Shown piece by piece: positions 52,308 to 61,045 of a stretch of 64,000 bases of DNA; position 1 is the stretch's first letter, and each line of letters opens with the position of its first letter. The translations under genes and the position numbers were made by a program. The stretch covers positions 62,001 to 126,000 of the forward strand of contig JAIRPP010000008.1 in the NCBI GenBank assembly GCA_031256955.1. Direction: 5' to 3'. The notes under the pieces were generated by a model that was not told the origin of the DNA, ran no database searches, and worked only from the letters and a program-made list of their open reading frames with translations. Source of the DNA: Candidatus Methanoplasma sp. Its GTDB lineage: Archaea > Thermoplasmatota > Thermoplasmata > Methanomassiliicoccales > Methanomethylophilaceae.

Positions 52308-53576
52308 ATGCCTCCTTCAGAGTATATGCCGCGGATGATTGACAGAGAGCTCGAGGAGTTCTTGGAAGTCTTCGGAGCAGTTCTGATCGTTGGTCCCAAA
52401 TGGTGCGGAAAGACTACCACGGCTAAACGCCTCGCGAAAAGCGTGCTTAGCCTCCAGGACGAAGATCAGCTGAAGAACAACAGAGAGATCGCAGAATTCA
52501 AGATATCGATTCTCCTGAAGGGGGAGAACCCGCGCCTCCTCGACGAATGGCAGGCGATACCGAGGCTTTGGGACGCGGTGAGGTTCGAAGTGGATAACAG
52601 GGGAGAAACGGGGCTCTTCATTCTAACGGGCTCCGTCACGGTCGACAACAGCCGCATCTCACATTCCGGCGCAGGCCGCATCGCCCGCCTGAAGATGGGC
52701 ACCATGAGCCTATATGAGCAGGGGCTCTCCACAGGAGAGGTCAGTCTGGGAGGGCTTTTCGCTGGACAGACCGATGTTTCTGGAACATCGAACCTGAGCT
52801 ATTCAGACATCGCGGAGGCGATCGTGCGCGGAGGATGGCCCGAATCTGTGGGTAAGACGGTGGACCATGCCCGCAAAATGATAACTGGATACTGCGGAGC
52901 GATAGTCGAATCCGACATATCCATGGCCGACGGGAGACAGCGCGACGGAGTCAGAGCGGAATCGATCCTCAGATCTCTGTCCAGAGGCGTATCGTCGCCC
53001 GTCAACGACTCATCCGTCTGGAAAGACGTGTCGAGCGATCCCGACGGCCCGCACAGGAACACGGTCTCAGGATACATATCCGCGCTGGAGGCGATATGCG
53101 TCGTGGACGACCTCCCCGCATGGCAGCCCAACCTCAGATCCAAGGCGGCCGTGAGGGCAGGCCGCGTCAGGCATCTGGCCGACCCCGCCATAGCGGCGCA
53201 TTTCCTGGAGGCGTCTCCCGAGGATCTGGAACGCGACCCGCGCACATTCGGATTGCTGTTCGAATCCATGGCGGTGAGGGACCTCAGGGCGTACGCACAG
53301 GCCATCGGGGGCATCGTGCGCCACTACCGCGACGGGGACGGGTTGGAAGCCGACGCGATCGTCCACCTCCGCAATGGGAAGTGGGGGGCGTTCGAAGTCA
53401 AGCTCGGGCAGCATTCGACGGATGCGGCCGCGGAGAGCCTGAAGAGGCTCCGCGACAAGGTGGACCCCGATCGCGAGCATCCGCCCTCTTTCCTAGCGGT
53501 CATCACGGGCGCAGAGCACGCATACAGAAGGAGCGACGGGGTGTTCGTCATACCGCTCGGATGCCTGAGAGAGTGA
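52308..53576 (+). CDS. AAA ATPase with DUF4143 C-terminal domain (ATPase 3)
   Basis: A 422-residue protein. Walker A is GPKWCGKTTTA (about 29-39), Walker B is RLLDEWQAIP and the sensor region LTGSVTVDNSRI; the DUF4143 half has EAIVRGGWPESVG and ends with FEVKLGQHSTDAA, a REase-like E-x-K. It belongs to a different subfamily from ATPases 1 and 2 (the P-loop lacks the IRR element). It converges on ATPase 4, 28 bp apart. Function unknown. Confidence 0.87.
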   Translation: MPPSEYMPRMIDRELEEFLEVFGAVLIVGPKWCGKTTTAKRLAKSVLSLQDEDQLKNNREIAEFKISILLKGENPRLLDEWQAIPRLWDAVRFEVDNRGETGLFILTGSVTVDNSRISHSGAGRIARLKMGTMSLYEQGLSTGEVSLGGLFAGQTDVSGTSNLSYSDIAEAIVRGGWPESVGKTVDHARKMITGYCGAIVESDISMADGRQRDGVRAESILRSLSRGVSSPVNDSSVWKDVSSDPDGPHRNTVSGYISALEAICVVDDLPAWQPNLRSKAAVRAGRVRHLADPAIAAHFLEASPEDLERDPRTFGLLFESMAVRDLRAYAQAIGGIVRHYRDGDGLEADAIVHLRNGKWGAFEVKLGQHSTDAAAESLKRLRDKVDPDREHPPSFLAVITGAEHAYRRSDGVFVIPLGCLRE

Positions 53577-53604
53577 CTGCGCTAGGCGGGATCTCATCGA
53601 TCCT

Positions 53605-55002
53605 TCAGCCGGAGCGGGCGCCCCGTCCCGCCTCCAGGATGTCCTCCATCGAGATCAGTACCGCTCCGTCCCTCTCCGCCTCCCGGACTAGGTTCTCGTC
53701 GAACCCCGACAGCGAGAATATCCCGTAGGTGACCTCATACTCTCTTAGCCTGGCATCCTCCGCGCACTTCCTTTTCAGACCCTGGTATACGGACAGGGAG
53801 ACCCTGTTCGCAGAGTATTTGCATTCGGCCGCGAACGCCCTGCGGGACGACGGGTCCAGCGCGACCACGTCTATCTCCGCGCCCTTCCCCCATAGCCTCC
53901 CGACCTTCGTGAACGGGAACCCTATCCTCTCGCGCATGCGGAACGTCGCCGACCTGCATATGTCCTCGAACGCGAAGCTGGCGAACCCGTCGCCCAGGTG
54001 CTCGTCCAGCATGCGCTCCGCCTCTCCCGTCTCCCCGAGCTCCAGGAACCTCTTGTTCGGAAACACGAACTTGAACCAGAACGCCGTGAACCCGTCGCAT
54101 ATCGCGTACAGCCCGCTCTTGCTCCTGAGCGGGTTCTCGGTCACCGGCACCGTCCTCCTGACGAGCATCATGTCCTCCAGCGCCTTCAGGTACGGGGTGA
54201 CTGCGCCCGATCCGACCTCCAGCCTGCCCGTTATGTCCCCCAGCTTCGAGTTCCCGGCGGCTATCGCCTCCAGTATCGCGATGTAGTTCGTCGGCTCCTT
54301 CGCCTCCGACCCCAGGAGGAACAGGGGCTCGTCGTGCAGCGCGCCCGTCCTCTCCAGCACGACGCGCCTGATGCCCTCCCTCACGGACGGCTCCCCGTGG
54401 AACAGCTCGAGGTATCTCGGCACCCCCCCGGTGACGGCGTAGAGCGTCACGAGGTCTCTAGGGCATAGATCGGGGAATGCCTCGGACGCGTCGCACAGGG
54501 ACAGGGGGCCGAGCTTCACGTTGGCGGTCCTCCTCCCGTACAGCGGGCTCGAATGGCTCAGCGCGTAGCGCTCCATCATGCCCATGAACGACCCGCACAG
54601 CACGAGCATCAGGCCGCTGTCCTTCATCGCCCCGTCCCATATCCCCTGCAGGATCGACGGGAACCCCGGGTTGGACCGCGCCAGATACTGGAACTCGTCC
54701 AGGACCACGATCGTCTTCCCCCTGCGCCCGATCAGGCTCCCGAACGCGGACTCCCAGCTGTCGAAGGACGCCCCGGGCGCGCCTATGGCCGCGCCGACCG
54801 CCTCAGAGAACCTCTTCCTGTTCTCGCTGTCAGGGAGGTCCCCCGCGAGGAAGTAGACGCTGTCTCTCCCCCTTATGAACTCGGAGATGAGGGCCGTCTT
54901 CCCTATGCGGCGCCTCCCGTAGATCACGACGAAGCTCCCGCTCTCGCGGGCGTATTCCCTCTCGAGCAGCCTCATCTCCTCCTCCCTGCCGACGAACCTC
55001 AT
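53605..55002 (-). CDS. Archaeal ATPase family protein with DUF234-like C-terminus (ATPase 4)
   Basis: A 465-residue protein of the PF01637 type. It opens MRFVGREEEMRLLEREY, with Walker A GRRRIGKTALI (about 28-38) and Walker B VVLDEFQYLA. A winged-helix block (LGDITGRLEVGSGAVTPYL) precedes a DUF234-like nuclease region with GAEIDVVALD and AAECKYS. I chose the ATG at 55002, which follows GGGAGGCACAGG, over the TTG six codons upstream. A 15-bp tandem repeat lies just upstream. Function unknown. Confidence 0.88.
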   Translation of the reverse strand: MRFVGREEEMRLLEREYARESGSFVVIYGRRRIGKTALISEFIRGRDSVYFLAGDLPDSENRKRFSEAVGAAIGAPGASFDSWESAFGSLIGRRGKTIVVLDEFQYLARSNPGFPSILQGIWDGAMKDSGLMLVLCGSFMGMMERYALSHSSPLYGRRTANVKLGPLSLCDASEAFPDLCPRDLVTLYAVTGGVPRYLELFHGEPSVREGIRRVVLERTGALHDEPLFLLGSEAKEPTNYIAILEAIAAGNSKLGDITGRLEVGSGAVTPYLKALEDMMLVRRTVPVTENPLRSKSGLYAICDGFTAFWFKFVFPNKRFLELGETGEAERMLDEHLGDGFASFAFEDICRSATFRMRERIGFPFTKVGRLWGKGAEIDVVALDPSSRRAFAAECKYSANRVSLSVYQGLKRKCAEDARLREYEVTYGIFSLSGFDENLVREAERDGAVLISMEDILEAGRGARSG

Positions 55003-55021
55003 CCCTGTGCCTCCCAACAAT

Positions 55022-55052
55022 GATAATTTAGATTATCATAATTTGGATTATC
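55022..55052. repeat. 15-bp tandem repeat with palindrome upstream of ATPase 4
   Basis: ATAATTTAGATTATC (55023-55037) is followed directly by ATAATTTGGATTATC (55038-55052). With the preceding G, the first forms the palindrome GATAAT-TTAG-ATTATC. The block begins 20 bp upstream of the leftward start and probably overlaps the promoter. Confidence 0.55.
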
Positions 55053-55081
55053 ATTTATCTATATAAATGAGATCCTACAGC

Positions 55082-55146
55082 GGGACTTTTTGTAAAAATC
55101 TACAATGAGTCCCGAGAACTTGATGCATAAAATTACAATAAGTCCC
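55082..55146. repeat. Three copies of a GGGACT-type element in the AT-rich scar
   Basis: GGGACTTTTTGTA (55082-55094) faces TACAATGAGTCCC (55101-55113), forming an imperfect palindrome. TACAATAAGTCCC (55134-55146) repeats the second arm exactly 33 bp later. No recognisable gene follows on either side except ATPase 4. Confidence 0.5.
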
Positions 55147-55486
55147 AAATACTGTCTTTTGGGGAAGGGCATAGCCTCATCGCACATCGCGCGCCGCGCT
55201 CTACTCCCCCCTCCTCCATCGCGCCCGCCCCCATGCTCCGCACCCCGCCCATGAGTGCGCCCTGAGCATATCCGACCTAGGATGGGAGGAGGACTATGAC
55301 ATCGCCGTCGCGCTTGAAATCGATCCACCTCAGACGCTCGTAGGGATACATGATGCGCAGATTCGATGAGAGCATAGACGCGCTCTACGCGGATTTTGCG
55401 TAGAATATCTCATTTAATATCGAACTATGTGCGGCAATGAAGCTAAATCCTCCGCCGCTATGGACGGGCAAGCTTGGGCGCTTGCG

Positions 55487-55585
55487 AAAAAGTAGTGGGA
55501 ATCTCTCAAAAAACCTGCTAAAAAGTAGTTGAAAATGAGCCGAAAACGTGTGAAAAAGTAGTTTATATTTAAAGACGTGCAGGAC
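55487..55585. repeat. Three degenerate 33-bp repeats with AAAAAGTAGT core
   Basis: AAAAAGTAGT occurs at 55487, 55520 and 55553, exactly 33 bp apart, and each is followed by loosely similar sequence (GAAAA and AAAAC elements). The third leads into TTTATATTTAAAG, a possible TATA region for a lost rightward gene. Confidence 0.55.
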
Positions 55586-55627
55586 TGGGTGGTGAAATGC
55601 GCTACATTCTTGAAAACTTTTCAATAG

Positions 55628-55666
55628 GATGAAAAATTTTTGAAAAAAAATACGGAATTTTTCATC
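55628..55666. repeat. Inverted repeat in the AT-rich scar
   Basis: GATGAAAAATT (55628-55638) and AATTTTTCATC (55656-55666) are perfectly complementary over 11 bases with a 17-base loop. It lies between the 33-bp repeats and the relic ATPase end. Function unclear: a weak hairpin or an operator. Confidence 0.5.
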
Positions 55667-55718
55667 GGAGAGAAATCTTTCGATCTTTAACGATCCCTCT
55701 GCTGCGCACCGCATCGTA

Positions 55719-55803
55719 TGCCGGAGCAAGAGGATCGACCGCCTGAGGCAACGTGATCCATCTGAACGTCGTGGACGGGTTCCTGCTATCCGAGGGCTTC
55801 TGA
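55719..55803 (+). pseudogene. Relic of a DUF4143-type AAA ATPase (C-terminal end only)
   Basis: The last 18 codons before the stop at 55801-55803 read GNVIHLNVVDGFLLSEGF, which matches the C-terminus of ATPase 2 (GIRHLNIVDWLLSDW) and ATPase 1 (GILTLNILDFLLDDG). Just upstream, in another frame, CRSKRIDRLRQR resembles the preceding TADRVRRA of ATPase 2, so a frameshift separates them. The remainder of the gene is gone or unrecognisable, and the intervening DNA is AT-rich. Evidence is limited to short matches. Confidence 0.45.
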
Positions 55804-55811
55804 CCGCGGGG

Positions 55812-57065
55812 TCATCCCGCGCGCCGGACCGCCGCCGCCAGATCCCCTATCTTCACCAGCGACTGCTCCCCGGTCGCCATGTCCCTGACCGTGGCGGACC
55901 CCTCCTCCAGCTCCTTCGGCCCGACTATGACCGCGAACCTCGCGCGGACCGCGTCCGCGTGCCTGAGCGCCTTCGCCATCTTCCTGCCCATGGTGTCGAC
56001 GTCCGCGGACGCGCCCCCCGCCCTCAGCGCGGCGACTATCTCGAACGCCTTGGCCTTGGCATCGTCGGATGCGCACACCACGTACGCGTCGATGCCCGCG
56101 GGCGAGAACGGTGCGCCCTCCCTCTCCAGAGCCAGGAGGATCCTGTCGAACCCTATCGCGAACCCAGTGGAGAACACCTTCTCCCCCCCGAACAGCTCCG
56201 ACAGGGAGTACGACCCCCCGCCGCAGATCTGCTTCTCCGCCCCCAGCGCGGGGGCCTCCGCCTCGAAGACCATCCCCGTGTAGTAGTCCAGCCCCCTGAC
56301 CACCCCGAGGTCCACCTCCACGCCGCCCACGCCCATGGCGTCCAGGACGTCCAGGACCGCCCCGAGGTATTCCCTCGCGCCCCCGCCGACTGCGTCCAGG
56401 ACCTCCCTGCCCCCGACCGTGCACGCCAGGCGGACGGCGGCCTCCGCCGCATCCGGGTCCGCGCCCGCGGCCGCCATGGCCTCCCTCGCCTCGTCCAGCC
56501 TCTTCTTGTCCAGCAGCTGGAGGACCCTCGCCTGCGACTCGGGGGGGATCCCCGCGTCCGATATCGCCTGCCTGAGCACGCCTATGTGCCCGATCCTGAT
56601 CCTGTACTCCTTCAGCCCGAGCTCCCTTATCATGGCCGCCGCGGCGGCTATCGCCTCCGCGTCGGTCTCGGGCGCGGCGGACCCTATGATCTCCGCCCCG
56701 AACTGGAAGAACTCGCGGTACCTCCCGCTCTGCGGCCTCTCGTACCTGAAGCACTGGCCGAAGTAGAACAGCTTGATGGGCTTGGGGTCGTTGCTCATGC
56801 CGTTGACGAACATCCTTATCGCGGGCGCCGTCATCTCGGGCCTGAGGGCCATGTCCCTGCCGCCCTTGTCCTTGAAAGAGTAAAGCTCGTTCAGTATGTT
56901 CTCCCCGGACCTGAGGACGAAGAGCTCCGCCTCCTCGAACATCGGCGTGGCCGCCTCCCTGAACCCGAACCTGCGCGCCACGCCCCTCAGGGCGCCCTCG
57001 TAGAGCCTCCTCCTCTCCATCTCGTCTGGAAGGAAGTCCCTCGTGCCTCTCGGACACTGAATCAT
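55812..57065 (-). CDS. hisS: Histidyl-tRNA synthetase
   Basis: A 417-residue class II synthetase. Motif 1 region starts GTRDFLPDEM, motif 2 is FRYERPQSGRYREFFQFGAE, the histidine-binding loop is GLDYYTGMVFE and motif 3 is GFAIGFDRILLAL. The anticodon-binding domain follows from about residue 325. I chose the ATG at 57065 (MIQCPRGTRDF) as the family start; the longer frame extends into the top6B upstream region. Normal length. Confidence 0.95.
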   Translation of the reverse strand: MIQCPRGTRDFLPDEMERRRLYEGALRGVARRFGFREAATPMFEEAELFVLRSGENILNELYSFKDKGGRDMALRPEMTAPAIRMFVNGMSNDPKPIKLFYFGQCFRYERPQSGRYREFFQFGAEIIGSAAPETDAEAIAAAAAMIRELGLKEYRIRIGHIGVLRQAISDAGIPPESQARVLQLLDKKRLDEAREAMAAAGADPDAAEAAVRLACTVGGREVLDAVGGGAREYLGAVLDVLDAMGVGGVEVDLGVVRGLDYYTGMVFEAEAPALGAEKQICGGGSYSLSELFGGEKVFSTGFAIGFDRILLALEREGAPFSPAGIDAYVVCASDDAKAKAFEIVAALRAGGASADVDTMGRKMAKALRHADAVRARFAVIVGPKELEEGSATVRDMATGEQSLVKIGDLAAAVRRAG

Positions 57066-57175
57066 GCCGTCTCGATGATCCGCGCCCGTAATAAACCTGT
57101 CGCGGGAGGCCTGCCCGCGCGGGCCTCGCCGGAGAGCGGCGCCATCCCAGGTGAACATAAAATACCACTTATAGG

Positions 57176-59212
57176 ATGTATCTCCGGATGCGCTCGGACG
57201 AGAAAGACACCGCGGCCCCCAAGGGGGAAGGCACGGCCACCGCACACAGGCTGGCGGCCAAGCAGCAGGAGATCTCCGTCACGGAGTTCTTCGAGAAGAA
57301 CAAGCAGATACTGGGGTTCGATTCCAGGTCCAAGTCCCTGCTCATGGGGGTCAAGGAGGCCGTCGACAACTCCCTCGACGCGTGCGAGGAGTCGGGCTTC
57401 CTGCCCGACGTGATCGTCAGGATAGACCGCCTGGCGGAAGAGGATTACAAGGTCTACATAGAGGACAACGGGCCCGGCATCGTGCACAAGATGATGCCGA
57501 ACGTCTTCGGCCGCCTCCTGTACGGCTCCAGGTTCCACGCCCTCAGGCAGTCCAGGGGGCAGCAGGGTATCGGGATCTCGGCCACCGTCATGTACGGGAA
57601 CATCACCACGGGCAAGCCCGCGCACATACGGTCGAGGATAGAGGGGGAGGACGAGGTCGCGTGGCAGATGGACATCGTCATAGACACCAAGATCAACCGC
57701 CCGGTGGTGACCAACGACAAGGCGTTCACCTGGGACGGCAAGGAGCACGGCACCAGCGTGGAGTACGTCACCAAGGGGAGGTACATCACGGGCAGGCAGT
57801 CCATATACGAGTACCTCAGGAACACCGCCATAGTCAACCCCCACGCCCGCATCGAGTTCCGCGACCCGGAGGGCAAGGTGACCGTCTTCGAGAGGGCCAC
57901 CGAGCAGATGCCCCCGAAGTCGAAGGAGATCAAGCCCCATCCCGAGGGCATGGAGATCGGGGACCTGCTCAAGTACGCGCACAACACCGCCCAGAAGACC
58001 ATGAAGGCGTTCCTCAAGAGCGACTTCTCCAGGATCACGGACCGCATAGCCACGGAGATCCTCGAGCTGTCCGGGGTGAGCCCCGACGCGAAGCCCTCCG
58101 GCCTTGACAGGGACCAGAGCGTCAGGATCATAGAGGCGATAGCGAAGGTGAAGATCATGGCCCCGCCCACGGACTGCCTGTCCCCCATAGGGGACACGCT
58201 GATCAAGAAGGGGCTCATGCACGTCCTGGAGGGGATGCGCCCGGAGTACTACGCCACTCCCGTAACCCGCCCCCCCAAGTCCGTCAACGGCAACCCGTTC
58301 ACGGTGGAGGCGGGCATAGTGTACGGCGGGGAGATCCCGTCGGAGGGCCAGGTCACGATACTCAGGTTCGCCAACCGCGTCCCGCTGCTGTACCAGCAGG
58401 GGGCGTGCGCCGTGACGAAGTCCATAATGGAGATCGACTGGAGGAGGTACGGGCTGGAGCAGAGGGGGGGCAAGGGCATACCGTTCGGCCCCGCCATCAT
58501 CCTGGTCCACGTGGCTTCCACCAAGGTGCCGTTCACGTCCGAGGGGAAGGAGGCCGTGGCCTCGTACCCCGAGCTCCAGGCGGAGATATCGCAGGCGCTG
58601 AAGCTGTGCGCCAGGAGCCTCAAGAGCCATCTGAACAAGATGGAGAGGAAGCAGAAGACCCACGCCAAGTTCGAGATCGTGCAGGAGATCCTGCCGGACC
58701 TGGCCAAGAAATCCGCCGAGATGCTGGGGCGCCCGGTCCCGGACCTCAGCAGGACGATCACGAAGATCATGAACGTCGTCTGGATAGAGCCGTCGTCCAA
58801 GAGGGTCGACAAGAGGCGCCGCGAGGTCTCCTACGAGATATACAACTACACGGCGCAGGAGCGCACCCTCAGGCTGCACATGAGGCTCCCCAGGGAGTGC
58901 GTCACCCTGGCCATGTTCAAGAACCCGCGCTTCCTGGACATGAACGACGAGGGCAAGGCCAACTGGGAGGTCTGCGGGCTGGCCCCGTCCACCTCCGCCA
59001 GGGTCTCCTTCGAGCTGGAGGGGGAGCTGGCGGACACGTTCGACATCGACGACGTCTACGTCTCCGGCATCAACCCTGTGCACGTGATGGGCGCGGAGGC
59101 CCTGCCAGGGGACTGGGGCATAAAGGGGCTGGAGATAACCGAGACGGACGAGTCCGATCTCGCAGAGGAAGAGGAAGAGGCGGCGGAGGCTGAAGACCTT
59201 GGCGACGAATGA
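57176..59212 (+). CDS. top6B: DNA topoisomerase VI subunit B
   Basis: A 678-residue ATPase subunit of the archaeal type IIB topoisomerase that relaxes and decatenates DNA. GHKL-fold motifs are visible: [11 protein letters not shown] (N box), EDNGPGI and GQQGIGISA. The helix-two-turn-helix and transducer domains follow (GAEGGQGIPFGP-like [16 protein letters not shown]), and an extra immunoglobulin-like C-terminal region ends in an acidic tail ([15 protein letters not shown]). ATG at 57176 follows a TATAGG stretch with no ribosome site; ATG at 57188 is an alternative. It overlaps top6A by 14 bases. Confidence 0.95.
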   Translation: MYLRMRSDEKDTAAPKGEGTATAHRLAAKQQEISVTEFFEKNKQILGFDSRSKSLLMGVKEAVDNSLDACEESGFLPDVIVRIDRLAEEDYKVYIEDNGPGIVHKMMPNVFGRLLYGSRFHALRQSRGQQGIGISATVMYGNITTGKPAHIRSRIEGEDEVAWQMDIVIDTKINRPVVTNDKAFTWDGKEHGTSVEYVTKGRYITGRQSIYEYLRNTAIVNPHARIEFRDPEGKVTVFERATEQMPPKSKEIKPHPEGMEIGDLLKYAHNTAQKTMKAFLKSDFSRITDRIATEILELSGVSPDAKPSGLDRDQSVRIIEAIAKVKIMAPPTDCLSPIGDTLIKKGLMHVLEGMRPEYYATPVTRPPKSVNGNPFTVEAGIVYGGEIPSEGQVTILRFANRVPLLYQQGACAVTKSIMEIDWRRYGLEQRGGKGIPFGPAIILVHVASTKVPFTSEGKEAVASYPELQAEISQALKLCARSLKSHLNKMERKQKTHAKFEIVQEILPDLAKKSAEMLGRPVPDLSRTITKIMNVVWIEPSSKRVDKRRREVSYEIYNYTAQERTLRLHMRLPRECVTLAMFKNPRFLDMNDEGKANWEVCGLAPSTSARVSFELEGELADTFDIDDVYVSGINPVHVMGAEALPGDWGIKGLEITETDESDLAEEEEEAAEAEDLGDE

Positions 59213-60293
59213 GAGGCAGAAGGCCGCGATGGATCAGCTCACGACCGTCGTGGGCAGGGTGTACGACCAGATGAGGGACGGGGACATACCCCTGATGAGC
59301 CTCCCGCTCAGGTCCAAGAAGAACATAGAGTTCGACTCGAGGCACAGCGTGTGGAAGTACGGCTCGCTGCAGACCAACCGCACTGCGAAGACCGTGCAGG
59401 GGGCGCAGATGATGCTGCGCACGGTGTACACGGCGGACTTCATAAACGCCATGATCCGCGAGAACAAGTCGTCCACGCTCAGGGAGATGTACTACATCTC
59501 GGAGGGCTGGAGCCACGCCAAATTCGATTCGCAGGACGAGAGCAACCTCCTGGCGGAGGACCTGGAGATAATCGCGGGGTGCATGAGGGAGGACTTCAAG
59601 CTCAGGCCCGAGGAGAGCGGGGCGCACCTCTACGGGAACCTCGACATAAGGACCATGACCAAGAAGGGCATGAAGGACTTCAACTGCATCGACGACGTGG
59701 CCGAGACCGGCTTCGCGGTGCCGTACAACGTGGAGAGAGAGATATTCGAGATCAGGAAGACGGACGCGAAGTTCGTTATGGCGATAGAGACGGGCGGTAT
59801 GTACGCCAGGCTGGTGGAGAACGGGTTCCCGGAGAAGCACGGCGCGATACTGATACACCTCAGCGGGCAGCCGGGGAGGAGCACCAGGCGCCTCATCAAG
59901 AGGCTCAACGAGGAGATGGGGCTGCCGATCACCGTGTTCACCGACGGGGACCCGTGGTCCTTCAGGATATTCGGGTCCATAGCGTACGGCGCGATCAAGA
60001 CGGCGCACATATCGGAGTACCTCGCGACCCCGACGGCGCAGTTCATAGGCATAACCCCGTCGGACATCCTGAACTACAAGCTCCCGACGGACAAGCTGTC
60101 CGACCAGGACGTGGGCGCGCTGAACGCGGAGCTGTCCGACCCGAGGTTCGCGGACGCGTTCTGGATCAGCGAGATACAGGCGATGCTGGACATGAAGAAG
60201 AAGTCCGAGCAGCAGGCGCTGGCGAAGTACGGCCTGGACTATGTGACGGACACGTACCTGCCGGAGAAGCTGACCGACATGGGCGTGCTGTGA
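59199..60293 (+). CDS. top6A: DNA topoisomerase VI subunit A
   Basis: A 364-residue DNA-cleaving subunit, homologous to Spo11. The active-site tyrosine lies in REMYYIS (Tyr98/Tyr99, most likely the second), and the Toprim metal ligands are visible in [11 protein letters not shown] and FTDGDPWSF. The start is inferred to be TTG at 59199, giving [14 protein letters not shown] and full family length; the next ATG (59229) would remove the first ten residues. The overlap with top6B ensures joint production of the two subunits. Confidence 0.94.
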   Translation: MATNERQKAAMDQLTTVVGRVYDQMRDGDIPLMSLPLRSKKNIEFDSRHSVWKYGSLQTNRTAKTVQGAQMMLRTVYTADFINAMIRENKSSTLREMYYISEGWSHAKFDSQDESNLLAEDLEIIAGCMREDFKLRPEESGAHLYGNLDIRTMTKKGMKDFNCIDDVAETGFAVPYNVEREIFEIRKTDAKFVMAIETGGMYARLVENGFPEKHGAILIHLSGQPGRSTRRLIKRLNEEMGLPITVFTDGDPWSFRIFGSIAYGAIKTAHISEYLATPTAQFIGITPSDILNYKLPTDKLSDQDVGALNAELSDPRFADAFWISEIQAMLDMKKKSEQQALAKYGLDYVTDTYLPEKLTDMGVL

Positions 60294-60343
60294 CGAAAGG
60301 GGCTATCGCGGGCCGCAACGGCGATATATGCGCACGGCGCTGC

Positions 60344-60595
60344 ATGGGCGGGGAGGGGGATGTCACGGCGCTCTTTGAGAACAACCCGAACGGCGCGCTC
60401 GCGATGGCGCTGTCTCTGATCGCCATAGCGGCGGTGGTCGCGATGATCGTCGCTTTCGCAGAATGGCCCGATTCAGGGCTCATGCTGCTGGCCCTGGCGT
60501 TCGCGGCGTCCCCGGTCGCGTGGCGCGCCGCGCGGCGCAGAGCGAGGCGGAGGAACCCGTCGGCGCCTTGGCGGGATGGGCTCCGGCGCCTATGA
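60344..60595 (+). CDS. Small two-helix membrane protein, hypothetical
   Basis: An 83-residue protein with two hydrophobic segments (about 20-40, ALSLIAIAAVVAMIVAF; and 45-63, MLLALAFAASPVAW) and a very basic tail (RAARRRARRRNP). I do not recognise a family. The frame is open back to a GTG at 60290 that overlaps the top6A stop, but codon use between 60290 and 60343 is atypical, so I prefer the ATG at 60344, about 20 bp after GATATATG. Real but modest coding evidence. Confidence 0.5.
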   Translation: MGGEGDVTALFENNPNGALAMALSLIAIAAVVAMIVAFAEWPDSGLMLLALAFAASPVAWRAARRRARRRNPSAPWRDGLRRL

Positions 60596-60645
60596 AGGCC
60601 CCCGCTTCGCCGCGTGGCTAAATCGCCTCTCCGGGAGCGCCCCGG

Positions 60646-61005
60646 TCATTCTTCGAAGACGAGCCTGCCGTCGCGCAGGAACTCCCTTATGAATGCCAGC
60701 CTGTACATAGCCCCCTCGGTCGCCAGGTCCACATTCGGGCCGAAGGCGTCTTCGAGGTCGCACAGGAAAGAGCCCAGGCGGATCAGACCCATGCCGGCGG
60801 GCGTGGAAACCATGAAGTCGTAGTCGCTGTCCGCCCTGTTGTCTCCGCGCGCCCTAGATCCGAACAGGTGCGCGCGCCTGATCCCATGCTTCCGAGCTAT
60901 GGGCGCGAATATCTCGCATATCTCCTCGAATGAGAAATCCCTGGCCGCATCGGCTGCCGCATCCATGGGAGTCGCATCTCTGAAGCGACCTATATCTGTT
61001 GCCAT
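60646..61005 (-). CDS. MNT-type nucleotidyltransferase domain protein
   Basis: A 119-residue protein with the minimal nucleotidyltransferase motif GSRARGDNRADSDYDFMV, including the GSxxxG and DxD catalytic elements, and a C-terminal end (REFLRDGRLVFEE) typical of MntA antitoxins. Such proteins normally inhibit a HEPN toxin by polyadenylylating or AMPylating it. No HEPN gene is adjacent on either side. The first 20 residues are unusually alanine-rich, and ATG at 60966 is an alternative start. Confidence 0.82.
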   Translation of the reverse strand: MATDIGRFRDATPMDAAADAARDFSFEEICEIFAPIARKHGIRRAHLFGSRARGDNRADSDYDFMVSTPAGMGLIRLGSFLCDLEDAFGPNVDLATEGAMYRLAFIREFLRDGRLVFEE

Positions 61006-61045
61006 CGCTCCGCGGGCGGCCGGATCCGATCCTGCGGGGGATCGG

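Larger units (their letters stand above)
55147..55718. other. AT-rich non-coding island
   Basis: About 570 bp without a convincing gene. Around 55265-55368 an open stretch encodes SDLGWEEDYDIAVALEID before a stop, with no clear start and no family I recognise; a 17-codon frame (MMRRFDESIDALYADFA) follows in another frame at about 55349-55402. The remainder holds the 33-bp repeats and the long inverted repeat listed separately. The GC content is far below the flanks. Confidence 0.5.

Noticed and set aside
55349..55450. Possible pyrrolysine (TAG) read-through gene
   Set aside because: Reading through the TAG after MMRRFDESIDALYADFA gives low-complexity, AT-rich sequence with another stop soon after and no recognisable domain.
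55385..55729. Leftward open frame of 114 codons in the AT-rich scar
   Set aside because: Phe/Lys-rich translation of AT-rich repeats with no motif or ribosome site; it overlaps the repeat arrays.
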